Notes: generated by a model from the letters alone, not told the origin. A DNA stretch of 64,000 nt from Corynebacterium canis (GCF_030408595.1 NZ_CP047080.1:2498866-2562865), one strand, 5' to 3'; shown: positions 18,160 to 26,718, counted from the first letter of the stretch. A program made the numbers and translations.

Positions 18160-18888
18160 CTAGCTCTCCAACACGGCTTTCTGAAGGGCGATGAGTTCGG
18201 CGCAGCCCTTTTCCGCGGCGTCGAGAAGCGCGTTAAATTGTGCGCGGCTGAAGGTGTTGTGTTCGCCGGTGCCTTGGACCTCAACGAACTCGCCTGCGGC
18301 CGTCATCACCACGTTCATGTCCACCTCCGCGCGGGAGTCCTCCTCGTACGGGAGATCAAGGCACACATTGCCCTCGATAATGCCCACGGACACGGCGGCG
18401 ACCGGAGGAAGCAACGGATTCCCGGTGAGTACCCCGCGCCGCCGAAGCTCCGCCACGGCATCGGCCAACGCGACATACGCGCCGGTGATCGCCGCGGTGC
18501 GCGTGCCCCCATCCGCCTGCAATACATCGCAATCAATCGCAATCGTGTTCTCCCCCAGCTGGCGCAAATCAATGGCCGCGCGTAACGACCTCCCTACCAG
18601 CCGAGAAATCTCATGCGTCCGCCCCTTCACCTTCCCCTTCAACGATTCCCGCGGCATGCGCTCGTGGGTGGCGGCGGGCAACATGGCGTACTCGGCGGTA
18701 AGCCAACCTTCCCCGGAGCCGACCTTAAACCGGGGGATCCGCTCCTCCACGCTGGCGGTGCACATCACCCGCGTATTTCCAAATTCAACGAGTACGCTAC
18801 CCGCCGGATTGCTAGTAAAACCCCTGGTTATGGTGACGGGACGCAGTTCGTCGAGGGCGCGGCCGTCGGCACGAGAAAAATCAGTCAT
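18160..18888 (-). CDS. rph: Ribonuclease PH
   Basis: Phosphorolytic 3'-5' exoribonuclease that trims tRNA 3' ends. 242 residues, the family's usual size. [18 protein letters not shown] is the standard N-terminus; [36 protein letters not shown] and [18 protein letters not shown] are hallmark motifs with the phosphate-binding arginines. The ATG at 18888 lies six bases behind a TACTGT box, so the transcript is probably leaderless. It heads an operon with rdgB and is divergent from the ABC exporter genes. Confidence 0.97.
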   Translation of the reverse strand: MTDFSRADGRALDELRPVTITRGFTSNPAGSVLVEFGNTRVMCTASVEERIPRFKVGSGEGWLTAEYAMLPAATHERMPRESLKGKVKGRTHEISRLVGRSLRAAIDLRQLGENTIAIDCDVLQADGGTRTAAITGAYVALADAVAELRRRGVLTGNPLLPPVAAVSVGIIEGNVCLDLPYEEDSRAEVDMNVVMTAAGEFVEVQGTGEHNTFSRAQFNALLDAAEKGCAELIALQKAVLES

Positions 18889-18894
18889 GCAAAC

Positions 18895-18900
18895 ACAGTA
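18895..18900 (-). promoter_or_regulatory. -10 box of rph (leaderless)
   Basis: Minus-strand TACTGT ends six bases before the rph ATG, which fits the actinobacterial TANNNT box with transcription beginning at or next to the start codon. Confidence 0.5.
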
Positions 18901-18942
18901 CTACCCACCTCCGGCGCCCCACGCTTTACCGCCGCGCACGAG

Positions 18943-18948
18943 TAGATT
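18943..18948 (+). promoter_or_regulatory. -10 box of the ABC exporter operon (leaderless)
   Basis: TAGATT lies seven bases before ATG 18956, with no ribosome-binding site in between, so a leaderless transcript is likely. Confidence 0.5.
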
Positions 18949-18955
18949 CGATACT

Positions 18956-19579
18956 ATGCTCCAATTGCGCGACGTCGCCCGCAACGGCTTGCTCAGGCCG
19001 GTCACCCTCACCGTCGGCCCCGGACAACGCATGGTGGTTGCCGGCCCTTCCGGCTGCGGGAAAACTTTGTTGCTGCGGAGCATCGCCGAACTCGACCCCC
19101 ACGAAGGCACCGTGCTTCTCGACGCCCGCTCCTCCCGCACCTGGGGCATTCCCGCTTGGCGTTCGCACGTGATGTATATCCCGCAGCGGCCGACCTTTCC
19201 CACAGGTACGGTTCGCGCGGCGCTGCAAGCCGGGTTTGCATTTCGCGCCCACCAGGGGCGTTCCTATTCGGAGGCGCGCGCTTTGGAATTGCTTGATTTG
19301 TTGGGGCGGCCCGCGGAGTTGCTGGACCAATCGACGATGCGGCTTTCTGGAGGGGAATCCCAATCCATCGCCTTGGTGCGCGCCGTGCTGCTGGAACCCC
19401 GCGTCCTACTTGCCGACGAAATCACCGCCGCCCTCGATGCGGACCTAGCGCGCCGCGTGGAAACCTTCCTGCTGGATTGGTCCATCGCCGAGGACCAGCG
19501 CGCAGTGGTTTGGGTCGGCCACAACGATGCCGAAAACCAGCGGGTGGGCACCGCAGCGATCACATTGGAGAAAGCATGA
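18956..19579 (+). CDS. FetA/YbbL-like ABC transporter ATPase
   Basis: A 207-residue ATP-binding subunit. Walker A is GPSGCGKT (about 35-42), the Q-loop lies in VMYIPQRPTFPTGTV, the signature is LSGGESQS, Walker B is VLLADE with the following ITAALD D-loop, and the switch histidine is in VVWVGHNDAE. With the permease downstream it resembles FetAB of E. coli, linked to iron export and peroxide resistance, although substrates vary. Its TGA overlaps the ATG of a repeat-encoded peptide (ATGA at 19576-19579), so translation is probably coupled. Confidence 0.88.
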   Translation: MLQLRDVARNGLLRPVTLTVGPGQRMVVAGPSGCGKTLLLRSIAELDPHEGTVLLDARSSRTWGIPAWRSHVMYIPQRPTFPTGTVRAALQAGFAFRAHQGRSYSEARALELLDLLGRPAELLDQSTMRLSGGESQSIALVRAVLLEPRVLLADEITAALDADLARRVETFLLDWSIAEDQRAVVWVGHNDAENQRVGTAAITLEKA

Positions 19580-19701
19580 ATTTGGAGGCGGCCTTGGTGG
19601 ATGCGGCCCTAGTGGAGGCGGCCCTAGTGGAGGAAGCGCTGGTGGAGGCTGTGCTGGTGGATGCGGCCCTGACGGAGGAAGCCCTGGTGGAGGAAGCATG
19701 A
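19576..19701 (+). repeat. 15-bp tandem repeat encoding a 41-residue pentapeptide-repeat linker ORF
   Basis: Seven units of 15 bases related to GAGGCGGCCCTAGTG, plus a partial eighth, lie between the ATPase and permease genes. In one frame they form an ORF from ATG 19576 to TGA 19701, MNLEAALVDAALVEAALVEE and so on, with a five-residue period (E/D-A-A-L-V). Its start overlaps the ATPase stop and its stop overlaps the permease start, both as ATGA in a similar GGAG-AAGCATGA setting. This suggests the tract grew by duplication at the original junction. Whether the peptide is made is unknown; it could serve only to carry coupled ribosomes across. Confidence 0.75.
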
Positions 19702-20474
19702 GCCTGACACAACTTGCGTTCGGGGCAGGTTTTATGCTGATTGCCCTGGCCTTTTCGATCGCACTGCGGCTTGGCCTGGAACGTTCCATTATCGTGGCCA
19801 GTGTCCGCATGACCGCCCAGCTCTTGCTGGTGGGAATGATCCTGACCTGGGTGTTTACCCTTTCCTCCGGCTGGCTGGTCGCCGGGATCGGGCTGATCAT
19901 GACGGCTCTCGCCGCGCACGCTGCCGCCAGCCGGCCCGCCCGCAAATACCCCGAGATTCTCCTTGATAGTTTCCTCGCCGTCTTTGGCTCCGCCTACCTC
20001 CTCAGCGGCATCGCCTTGGTTGGTATCCTGCGCCCCGAGCCTTGGTTCAACCCGCAGCACGCCATCCCGATCTTGGGCATGGTGCTTGGCAACGCCCTCA
20101 CCGGTGTCTCCCTCGCCCTCGACCGCTACACAAATGCCTTGGAAACCGAGCGCGACCTTATCGAAGGCAGACTCGCATTAGGTGCCACCCGGTGGGAGGC
20201 GACCCATACCCACTTCCGCGAAGCCATGCGCGCCGGCATGATCCCCACCCTGAACAGCATGGCGGTGATGGGCATCGTGTCCCTCCCCGGCATGATGACC
20301 GGCCAAATCCTTGGCGGTGCCGACCCGACCACCGCCGTCCGTTACCAAATCTTTATCATGTTCACCATTGCCGCTGGAACTACCCTCGCCAGCGTCTGGA
20401 TCCTTACCCTCGCCTTCCTTCGCCTCTTCGACACCTCGCATCGCCTTCGCCTGGAGCGCCTCGTCGACCGCTAA
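19698..20474 (+). CDS. FetB/YbbM-like ABC transporter permease (UPF0014)
   Basis: 258 residues from ATG 19698 (MSLTQLAFGAGFML) with about seven membrane helices. Family motifs are the RMTAQLLLVG helix, PILGMVLGNALTGVSLALDR, and LALGATRWEATHTHFREAMRAGMIPTLNSM, the coupling helix that meets the ATPase, followed by GIVSLPGMMTGQILGGADP. It completes a two-gene exporter with the ATPase. A longer in-frame start would translate the repeat tract in another frame as glycine-rich text and is unlikely. Confidence 0.9.
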   Translation: MSLTQLAFGAGFMLIALAFSIALRLGLERSIIVASVRMTAQLLLVGMILTWVFTLSSGWLVAGIGLIMTALAAHAAASRPARKYPEILLDSFLAVFGSAYLLSGIALVGILRPEPWFNPQHAIPILGMVLGNALTGVSLALDRYTNALETERDLIEGRLALGATRWEATHTHFREAMRAGMIPTLNSMAVMGIVSLPGMMTGQILGGADPTTAVRYQIFIMFTIAAGTTLASVWILTLAFLRLFDTSHRLRLERLVDR

Positions 20475-20490
20475 CCACACCCCAGCTATA

Positions 20491-20502
20491 GTTGCGCACA
20501 AC
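20491..20502. repeat. Short palindrome GTTGCGCACAAC
   Basis: A perfect 12-bp palindrome 17 bases after the permease stop. Closely related palindromes lie at 53717-53730 and 59665-59678, each at the junction between a gene end and repeat-rich DNA. Confidence 0.5.
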
Positions 20503-20582
20503 CCAAAAATCCCCTCTAAGGCCTTGCGAGCTTCGCGCCCATACCTTTATATCCCCCAAATCACCTATGCGCGCCTTTCAAC

Positions 20583-20767
20583 AGTGTACAACCTATCGGT
20601 CCGATCGGAGTTGAACGATGTCTACCGATATTTTTTACACCAAATTCCAGAAATCTGTGTAAAAAATATCGCGCCAGCGGCCTCAGCCGGCCCAGGATGA
20701 TGAAAATTACACAGAATCCGCGTTTCGTGTGTAAAAAACTTCATGTACAGCACACAACCCAATCGGC
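20583..20767 (+). repeat. Family A double-hairpin repeat, copy 2
   Basis: Two hairpins separated by a GC-rich segment. The first has perfect 15-bp arms CGATATTTTTTACAC (20626-20640) and its inverse (20657-20671); the second has TTACACA (20707-20713) and TGTGTAA (20728-20734). The ends carry CACAACC-ATCG-like words in direct orientation. Runs of T/A beside the stems on both strands would let it end transcription from either side. Confidence 0.85.
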
Positions 20768-20967
20768 CCCTCGACACCATCGTCCAGGCAGCCAGCCAAC
20801 AATCCACACCCATGTCCCAGCGTTTCGACCCCCATGCCTCGGCGTCTCGACGCGCTTGCCCCGGCGTTTCGGCAATAATCCGCCGAAGTTGAAACTCGGG
20901 GTTTATTCACGGGGCTAATTTGGGCGAACAAGAATCCCGGCCGCTGCACATCTGCTGCTAGCCGCGT

Positions 20968-21066
20968 GCAGATGTGCCTGAGGCAGATCCTGCGTGGCCG
21001 CGTTTCCTCAGGATAATCCGGCCCGAAAGCGAGGCAGATCCTGTGCGGCGAGGCAGATCGTACATG
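20968..21066 (-). repeat. Family B palindromic repeat, variant form
   Basis: Read on the minus strand it opens TGTACGATCTGCCTCGCC, passes GGATCTGCCTC and TCCTGAGGAAACGCGGCC, and ends GGATCTGCCTCAGGCACAT, the same layout as 11593-11733 and 12037-12190. Apart from this and the family A copies, 20475-21769 shows no gene that I can support. Confidence 0.75.
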
Positions 21067-21480
21067 GGCGTGTGGTGTGGAGTCCGGCAGTACACTCCGG
21101 CGGCGCACAACCGATGTCGTTTCCAGTGTTTTCCAAACGGCCGCTACCGATGGCGCGCAACAACGAGTCGGCCCAGGAGAATATTTTTGAAGCGTTCTTG
21201 GTCACTCAAACAAGGACTGTGAATGGACTCCCTCGCCCGGCAGCCCGCCGAATTAGGAGAACCCAACCCCGACTGCCAGTCGCTTAGGCGACAATTACCT
21301 GCCCGCCGACGGCTCACCTCACGTCGACCCCTAGCCTAATTCAATTTGGCCATAAATGTTTTACATGCCAATGTTTTCCAGAGAATCGCCGTAGCAACCC
21401 CGCTGAGCCCTCGAAATTTGGCACTCTTGTTGAACCATTGCCGAATTGCCTTTCGTGCCCCATTTTGATATGGTCGGTCA

Positions 21481-21661
21481 CACACAACCTATCGTCCCAT
21501 CCGGAGTTGAACGGTGTCTACCGATATTTTTTACATCAAAATCCCGAAATCTGTGTAAAAAATGTCGCACCGACGGCCTCAGGCGGTCCTGAGCGATGAA
21601 AATTACACAGAATCCGGGATTCGTGTGTAAAAAACCTCACGCGCAGCGCACAACCCATCGC
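21481..21661 (+). repeat. Family A double-hairpin repeat, copy 3
   Basis: Same layout and orientation as the copy at 20583, about 897 bp downstream. ACCGATATTTTTTACATC pairs with GTGTAAAAAATGTCG, then TTACACA with TGTGTAA. It begins CACACAACCTATCG and ends GCGCACAACCCATCG, so a 12-bp near-identical word brackets the element. Confidence 0.85.
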
Positions 21662-21769
21662 TTCCGAGGCAGTCGAGCCGAGAACCCGACCGAGGTCGCG
21701 GAACCGAGGGCCCGACCGAGGGCCGAGGCGGACGTCCGAGCGAGGCGATTGAAGTGGGCGGTTAAAGAG

Positions 21770-22654
21770 TTAGGTGCCGCAGGGGGCGAAGGGTTTCCAA
21801 TTGGATTGGCCGGGTGGGGCGGCGAGGAACTCCCGCATGCTTTCGGTAAGAACATCGAGGAGGGTTTTGCCGGTTTCGTAGCTTCCGTCTTGGGGTTGCA
21901 CCGCGATTGCCACGGCTATGTCACCGCCGGCCCATGGGACCAAGGCGAATTGGCGGACCAAATACTTGCCATCGGGATCTGGACCCCAACCCCCTTTTAC
22001 GGCAGTGTGTTCGATACGCCCGAGGCCGTAACGTTGCTCGCTGACCACATCACGCATGGCGGCTAAAACCGGGGCGGCTGCGGGGTCGCAACGCCAGCCT
22101 TCGAGGAATTTTGCCTGCCCGGCGAGATCCCAGCGCGTCTGCCCGAACACAGAGAAACCGGGTTGCAGCTGTTCAGAAGGCACTTGGGTGCGGCCATCAC
22201 CGGCGCGATGGATCACTTCGGAGACTTTTAAGGCGGCCTGATCGGGCGTTCCGAGCGAGTTCCACATGGTGTCAGCGGCGTTGTTGTCGGACTCGCGTAT
22301 CGCGGCGTCGATAAGCGGAGTGGATTCGGCAGAGTGTTCGCTTTGAAGGACGGCTGTGGCGAGCGGAACTTTGGCTGTGGACCATGCGGGGCCCTCTCGC
22401 AAGGCGCCGAATTGGGCAGCGCCTTCCTCGCCGAGGACAACGATGCCGACGCTATGGCCCTGGTGTTCGAGGTCGGTAACCGTGTCGTACACGTGCTCGA
22501 TTCCGGGGTTGCTGGACACGGCGGTCGGAGCGGCGCTGGAGGATACGGTCGGACTCGGCGCAGACGTGGGCTTCGGGGTGCCGATCGTGCACGCCGTCGC
22601 GGTCGCCGCCGCCAGGAAAACGCTGATTAATTTGACACTATTGGAAATAGACAT
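21770..22654 (-). CDS. Lipoprotein with beta-lactamase-like serine hydrolase domain
   Basis: A 294-residue protein from ATG 22654 (MSISNSVKLISVFLAAATATACT) with a signal peptide and a lipobox ending at Cys, then a Ser/Thr/Pro linker. The exported domain carries the class A beta-lactamase-fold triad of motifs: STAK (SxxK, in GPAWSTAKVPLA), SDN (ESDNNAADTMW) and KGG (AVKGGWGPD, in place of KTG). No catalytic Glu loop is evident, so it may be a penicillin-recognising or peptidoglycan-active hydrolase rather than a true beta-lactamase. It overlaps the preceding gene by 17 bases and is co-transcribed with it. Confidence 0.85.
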   Translation of the reverse strand: MSISNSVKLISVFLAAATATACTIGTPKPTSAPSPTVSSSAAPTAVSSNPGIEHVYDTVTDLEHQGHSVGIVVLGEEGAAQFGALREGPAWSTAKVPLATAVLQSEHSAESTPLIDAAIRESDNNAADTMWNSLGTPDQAALKVSEVIHRAGDGRTQVPSEQLQPGFSVFGQTRWDLAGQAKFLEGWRCDPAAAPVLAAMRDVVSEQRYGLGRIEHTAVKGGWGPDPDGKYLVRQFALVPWAGGDIAVAIAVQPQDGSYETGKTLLDVLTESMREFLAAPPGQSNWKPFAPCGT

Positions 22655-23300
22655 TCGCGTCGTTGCCACCTTGACAGTGCACCATCTGACCGCGCTTTTG
22701 GCAATGCATTGTGTAAATTCGACCCGTGACGGGGGAATAAGCATCCACGGTATGCATCCGCTCGGGCGGGGTGGAGTAACGCTGCAGGTATGCGTTATGA
22801 ACGCTGTGCGCAAACTCGTCCGAAGTGGGACCGGACTTGTACAAATTAAGGTAGCTTCCCGGCGGATCATTACGCATTGCGTTTTCGTTCACCGGCACGG
22901 CATCTACCGGCAAATTCACAGCCTGATTCGCCGCCGAAGTGGGGGTGACGGTTTTCGGCGCACGAGTCGCCGCAGCCGCGCTAGATTGAGGAGCTTGCAC
23001 GGAGGTCGTCGTCGCGGAGCCCGTGACCTTGCCCACGAAATCGGTCACGCTGCCCGAAAGGAAATAGATCGCGGTGCCGATGCCACCGGCCACAAAGATC
23101 ACCGCAAGGACGGCCACAATAATCAGCCCGGCGCGCGAACCACCGGACGGTTGCTGTTGGCTGGGCATGGGTTGCGGGTAAAACGGCTGCTGCGGTTGGG
23201 GCTGCTGCGGTTGAGCTTGCGGCGGATTGTTCGGCACCCTGTATTGCGGCAGGTTATTCGGATTTGGTTGACCACCTTGGCCCGGATATTGGCTGCTCAC
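22638..23300 (-). CDS. Single-pass membrane protein, YKSG-family paralogue 1
   Basis: 220 residues: a Pro/Gln-rich cytoplasmic N-terminus (about 1-55, many PQ and YP steps), one membrane helix (AGLIIVAVLAVIFVAGGIGTAI), a Ser/Thr/Ala-rich stalk, and an extracytoplasmic domain of about 90 residues with YLNLYKSGPTSDEFAHSV, SPVTGRIYTMHC, GQMVHCQGG and a final NVYFQ. Two Cys in that domain could pair. The same domain ends three other proteins at 25127, 25932 and 27275. Family function is unknown; a role at the cell wall or with the overlapping lipoprotein hydrolase is an inference from location. Confidence 0.85.
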   Translation of the reverse strand: MSSQYPGQGGQPNPNNLPQYRVPNNPPQAQPQQPQPQQPFYPQPMPSQQQPSGGSRAGLIIVAVLAVIFVAGGIGTAIYFLSGSVTDFVGKVTGSATTTSVQAPQSSAAAATRAPKTVTPTSAANQAVNLPVDAVPVNENAMRNDPPGSYLNLYKSGPTSDEFAHSVHNAYLQRYSTPPERMHTVDAYSPVTGRIYTMHCQKRGQMVHCQGGNDANVYFQ

Positions 23301-23391
23301 CGTGTAGTTCTCCTCACGCGTGTAGTGAGATCATCGCCCGCGCGAAAATCCCACCGCTACTAAAATCTAATTACTAGCGGAATCCAAGCTT

Positions 23392-23401
23392 ACCTTAAGG
23401 T
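23392..23401. promoter_or_regulatory. Palindrome in the promoter region of paralogue 1
   Basis: ACCTTAAGGT, within TTACCTTAAGGTTTATAAAC, lies in the 180-base AT-rich gap before the paralogue 1 gene. It could be an operator; no regulator is indicated. Confidence 0.25.
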
Positions 23402-23478
23402 TTATAAACAACCCCTGTGGCACTCATTCACAACCCAAAATAAACGCGACGCTCACCTAATAGCGCACGCGCAGACTA

Positions 23479-24249
23479 TCACAGGAACGTAAACTCCATC
23501 CCGGGCCGCCCAATGGTCACCTTGCCGTCAAATTCGGCCTCAGCTGCGGTTTTAGCACCTTCGGGGTCGCCCCACGGCGGAATATGCACCAGCACAAGCT
23601 CGCGTACGCCTGCCTTTTGGGCGATGCGCCCCGCCTCGGCGCCGGACATGTGAATATTGGGTGTCATGCCCTCGCTGCTGGCGCCCCAGGTGGCTTCACA
23701 TAAGAAAAGGTCGGCGGCCGCGGCGCATTCGATAAGTTCGTCGGTGTATGCGGAATCGCCAGAGTATGCGAGAACGGCACCGGTGTGGGGCTCTACCACG
23801 CGCATCGCATAAGACTCGATCGGATGCACGGTCGGGTAAGGGGTAATGCGCAATCTATCCACGATTTCGGATTGCCGCGCCACCCACGACGTAATGGCGA
23901 AACTATCGGACATATCATCGACGCCGTCGGGGTCGTCGCTCGAAAGCATCCCCAGGCGGTGGGTCGTATCCATGGGCCCGATACAAAGGTGGCGTTGCTC
24001 TGCGCGCGCGGTCGGATGGTACCGCCGCCACACCAGCAAGGAGGGGAAATCCAGGCAATGGTCCGGGTGGAGGTGGCTTAACACTACGTGGGTGTCGGAG
24101 GGGTTTTGAACCTCCTGCAGGCTGGCGAGAACGCCAGGTCCGATGTCCATAAGCACCGACGGGGCGTTGTCCACCGTGATGAGGTAGCCGGAGGCAGGAT
24201 TGCCGGGCGCACTTAAGCTGCCGCTACACCCGAGAATGGTCAACTTCAT
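23479..24249 (-). CDS. MBL-fold hydrolase, Rv1339-type (atypical class II cAMP phosphodiesterase)
   Basis: 256 residues from ATG 24249 (MKLTILGCSGSLSAPG). Metal ligands are visible in SHLHPDHCLD (HxHxDH), TVHPIESYAM, YSGDSAYTDEL, and LVHIPPWGDP. Position and sequence correspond to M. tuberculosis Rv1339, next to murI, which is reported to hydrolyse cAMP; in older annotation such genes appear as ribonuclease Z-like. The longer frame to 24276 lacks a good start. It follows murI by 61 bases on the same strand. Activity here is inferred from the orthologue. Confidence 0.85.
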   Translation of the reverse strand: MKLTILGCSGSLSAPGNPASGYLITVDNAPSVLMDIGPGVLASLQEVQNPSDTHVVLSHLHPDHCLDFPSLLVWRRYHPTARAEQRHLCIGPMDTTHRLGMLSSDDPDGVDDMSDSFAITSWVARQSEIVDRLRITPYPTVHPIESYAMRVVEPHTGAVLAYSGDSAYTDELIECAAAADLFLCEATWGASSEGMTPNIHMSGAEAGRIAQKAGVRELVLVHIPPWGDPEGAKTAAEAEFDGKVTIGRPGMEFTFL

Positions 24250-24310
24250 ACGGTTACTTTGCCACGAATCCCCCAAATGGCGTATTCAAATGGCGTGGAA
24301 GCCGCGAAGA

Positions 24311-25117
24311 TTACATCCCTTCCAATAAACTTACTTCCGTCACATGCGGCCCAAGGAAGCGCTCCGCTAACTGGGCAAACAGGGCCGGATCACCCGTAGA
24401 TTCGAATGTCCGCGTCGCCGTGTACCCCTCGCTCGCAAGCATGTCCCGTTCGCTCAGTATCCGCAGCACGTCCTTTGCAGTTTCCTCGGCGCTGGAGACA
24501 AGCGTCACATTGTCGCCCATGGCCAACTGGATCACCCCCGTTAGGAGGGGGTAGTGGGTGCAACCCAACACCAGCGTGTCTACCCCCGCCGCTTGCAGGG
24601 GTTCGATATATGCCTGCGCCACCCCAAGGATTTGCCTGCCGGAGGTGATTCCGCGCTCCACAAAGTCCACAAAACTGGGGCAGGGCTGCGCGAACACTTG
24701 TACGCCCGACGCCTGGGCGAATTGCCGTTGGTAGCTGCCTGAGTTGACCGTGCCTACCGTACCAATCACACCTATTTTCCCGTTGCGGGTGGTGGCGATC
24801 GCGCGCCGTACCGCTGGGTGGATCACGCCGAGGATAGGGACGTCGTAACGCATGCGCGCCTCGTCGAGGAAGGCTGCGGTTGCGGTGTTGCATGCGATAA
24901 CGATGAGTTTGCAGCCGCGCCGCACGAGTTCATCGGCGATGCGGGTGGCGTGAGCGCGTACCGTCTCCATGGGCAATGGCCCGTATGGTGCGTGGGCGGT
25001 ATCGCCGATATAAATGATCGATTCGTGCGGCAGCTGATCGACGATCGCACGCGCCACCGTCAGCCCGCCGACACCGGAATCGAAAATACCTATGGGCGCA
25101 TTATTCACGCACCCCAT
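24311..25117 (-). CDS. murI: Glutamate racemase
   Basis: Interconverts L- and D-glutamate, supplying D-Glu for peptidoglycan stem peptides. 268 residues; [17 protein letters not shown] is the N-terminal substrate motif, [10 protein letters not shown] and LGCTHYPLL carry the two catalytic cysteines, and [11 protein letters not shown] is conserved. ATG 25117 is used; a GTG three codons on is possible. It lies between a YKSG-family paralogue (nine-base gap) and the cAMP phosphodiesterase-like gene, the mycobacterial order Rv1338-Rv1339. Confidence 0.97.
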   Translation of the reverse strand: MGCVNNAPIGIFDSGVGGLTVARAIVDQLPHESIIYIGDTAHAPYGPLPMETVRAHATRIADELVRRGCKLIVIACNTATAAFLDEARMRYDVPILGVIHPAVRRAIATTRNGKIGVIGTVGTVNSGSYQRQFAQASGVQVFAQPCPSFVDFVERGITSGRQILGVAQAYIEPLQAAGVDTLVLGCTHYPLLTGVIQLAMGDNVTLVSSAEETAKDVLRILSERDMLASEGYTATRTFESTGDPALFAQLAERFLGPHVTEVSLLEGM

Positions 25118-25126
25118 CGTAGCGAG

Positions 25127-25822
25127 CTACGCCATATACACGTGCGCGCCCACCCCTCCCGTACAGTGCACAAACGAACCTTCGTCCGTGCATGTCATTT
25201 CGTAGGTCTTCCCCGTCACGGGGCTTTCCGCGGTCACCGTATGCGCGCGGGCCGGGGGTTTCGAATACTGCGCCAGGTACGCCTGATGCACGGCATTCGC
25301 AAATTCGTCCGAAGTATTGCCCGACTTATACAGGTTCACAAGATACCCCGCCTCCGCACCGTTGCGCGCCGCACTATTTACAGGTTCGACGCCGGGCGGC
25401 AGGTTCGCCTCAGTGGGCCGCGACCCCGGCGGCGCCCCCGGCGTAGTAGTACTGCTTTTCGACGTCGTGGTACTCGCCGTTGTTTTCGAAGTTCGCGGTG
25501 TGCTCGTGGTTGCGGTGGGCTTTTCTTCCTGGGTGGTTGATTGCGCCTGGGAGGTATCCGTGCCGCCGCTGATCGGGGGCTCTTTCATGGTCTGGTAGGC
25601 GAAGATCGCGGCGCTGATAAGGACGATAAACACCAGCACAGTAATAACGATCAGCGCAATGAGCATGGGGTTGCGTTGCTTGCGCCCGTAGGGTGGTTCC
25701 GCTTGATATGAGTCTGGGTAGCTGAAATCGTTGGAGGTGTTTACGCGATCGAACTGCATGGTCGGGTCGTTATTGCCACCGCCCCAATTACCGGTGGGCT
25801 TCGGGTAGCCATTGGTGGTCAT
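25127..25822 (-). CDS. Single-pass membrane protein, YKSG-family paralogue 2
   Basis: 231 residues with a polar N-terminus (tandem YxxP and DRV segments), a membrane helix (MLIALIVITVLVFIVLISAAIFA, about 53-75), a long Thr/Ser/Pro stalk (TTSTPRTSKTTASTTTSKSS) likely spanning the wall and perhaps glycosylated, and the C-terminal domain YLVNLYKSGNTSDEFANAV ... SPVTGKTYEMTC ... VHCTGGVGAHVYMA. It is nine bases upstream of murI, so probably expressed with it. Closest in the window to paralogue 1. Confidence 0.85.
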   Translation of the reverse strand: MTTNGYPKPTGNWGGGNNDPTMQFDRVNTSNDFSYPDSYQAEPPYGRKQRNPMLIALIVITVLVFIVLISAAIFAYQTMKEPPISGGTDTSQAQSTTQEEKPTATTSTPRTSKTTASTTTSKSSTTTPGAPPGSRPTEANLPPGVEPVNSAARNGAEAGYLVNLYKSGNTSDEFANAVHQAYLAQYSKPPARAHTVTAESPVTGKTYEMTCTDEGSFVHCTGGVGAHVYMA

Positions 25823-25931
25823 CGCTGCATCCTGTTCCGCATATAAGGCTTAGGCCCTGCTGTTCCTACGAGTAGACCTGACAAAGAAGAGCTTGGCAAG
25901 ACCCTGAGATCTGCGGAGCTAGCGCGCACCC

Positions 25932-26585
25932 CTACGCGATATACACGTATCGGTTCCCTGGGGCGACGCAGCGCACATACGACGAATAATCCTGGCAATG
26001 CAGCTCCACAAAATCATCGGCACCCGAATCGAACACCAAAAGCAAATGGTCACCGGCGGGTGGCTCCGTATACAAGGATACGTACTCATACTGAGTTTCA
26101 ACTGCGAATTCATCCGAAACTGGCCCAGATTTATACACATTAAACAGGTTCCCAGCGGGGTGATTCTGCTTCGCAGCCACGTTCACAGGCTGCGCCTCCG
26201 GAGGCAACTTCGCCTGCTGCGGCCGATCCAAAGCCTCAAGGCGCTGACCGAATTCCTCGGCCGGATTCTCCACCTCCGGCTCGGTGGTTTCCTGCTCTTC
26301 CGAATCCGAAGCCTGCTGCGCATTCGTCTGATCGGGGGTACGCGGGCCGAAAATATACAGCGCCGCCGCGCCGGAAAACACGGCGAGCGCGAAAACCAGA
26401 ACCCCAAGGAAAACGAGGATCCCGTTCGAGCGTTTTGGGGGCGCGGCGTCGTATTCCGCGTACCCTTCGTAACCTTGAGGCCACTGTTGCTGCTCGTAGG
26501 CGGCGTATTCGGGCTCCGGCGCGGGCGGGAAATACGTGGTGGGTTGATCATCCCCCTGAGGCTGCTCATTGTTGTGAAAGGTCAC
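25932..26585 (-). CDS. Single-pass membrane protein, YKSG-family paralogue 3
   Basis: 217 residues from GTG 26585 (VTFHNNEQPQGDDQ), chosen because the upstream extension reads as untypical Arg/His text. A Pro/Tyr/Glu-rich cytoplasmic part, a membrane helix (GILVFLGVLVFALAVFSGAA), an acidic stalk (EEQETTEPEVENPAEE) and the C-terminal domain NLFNVYKSGPVSDEFAVET ... ELHCQDYSSYVRCVAPG ... YVYIA. The SPVTG segment of paralogues 1 and 2 is replaced by SGADDF. The two cysteines are kept. Confidence 0.8.
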   Translation of the reverse strand: MTFHNNEQPQGDDQPTTYFPPAPEPEYAAYEQQQWPQGYEGYAEYDAAPPKRSNGILVFLGVLVFALAVFSGAAALYIFGPRTPDQTNAQQASDSEEQETTEPEVENPAEEFGQRLEALDRPQQAKLPPEAQPVNVAAKQNHPAGNLFNVYKSGPVSDEFAVETQYEYVSLYTEPPAGDHLLLVFDSGADDFVELHCQDYSSYVRCVAPGNRYVYIA

Positions 26586-26718
26586 GGTATTGCCCTTGTT
26601 TCTACGCCGGTGAAAGGTTGCTCTTACGCAATGAACATATTCTGCCATGTGCTGCCGTGCATGGGTTCAAAGCGTAGGGTCGTAACCGAATACCGTCCCT
26701 ATTAAAGGAGCTTTAAGC

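Noticed and set aside
18191..18955. N-terminal extension of the ABC ATPase frame back to 18191
   Set aside because: The extension is antisense to rph; the ATPase family begins at the ATG at 18956, which has a -10 box directly upstream.
21596..22066. 156-codon plus-strand frame starting in the family A copy
   Set aside because: Its second half is antisense to the serine-hydrolase lipoprotein and its first half is repeat sequence.
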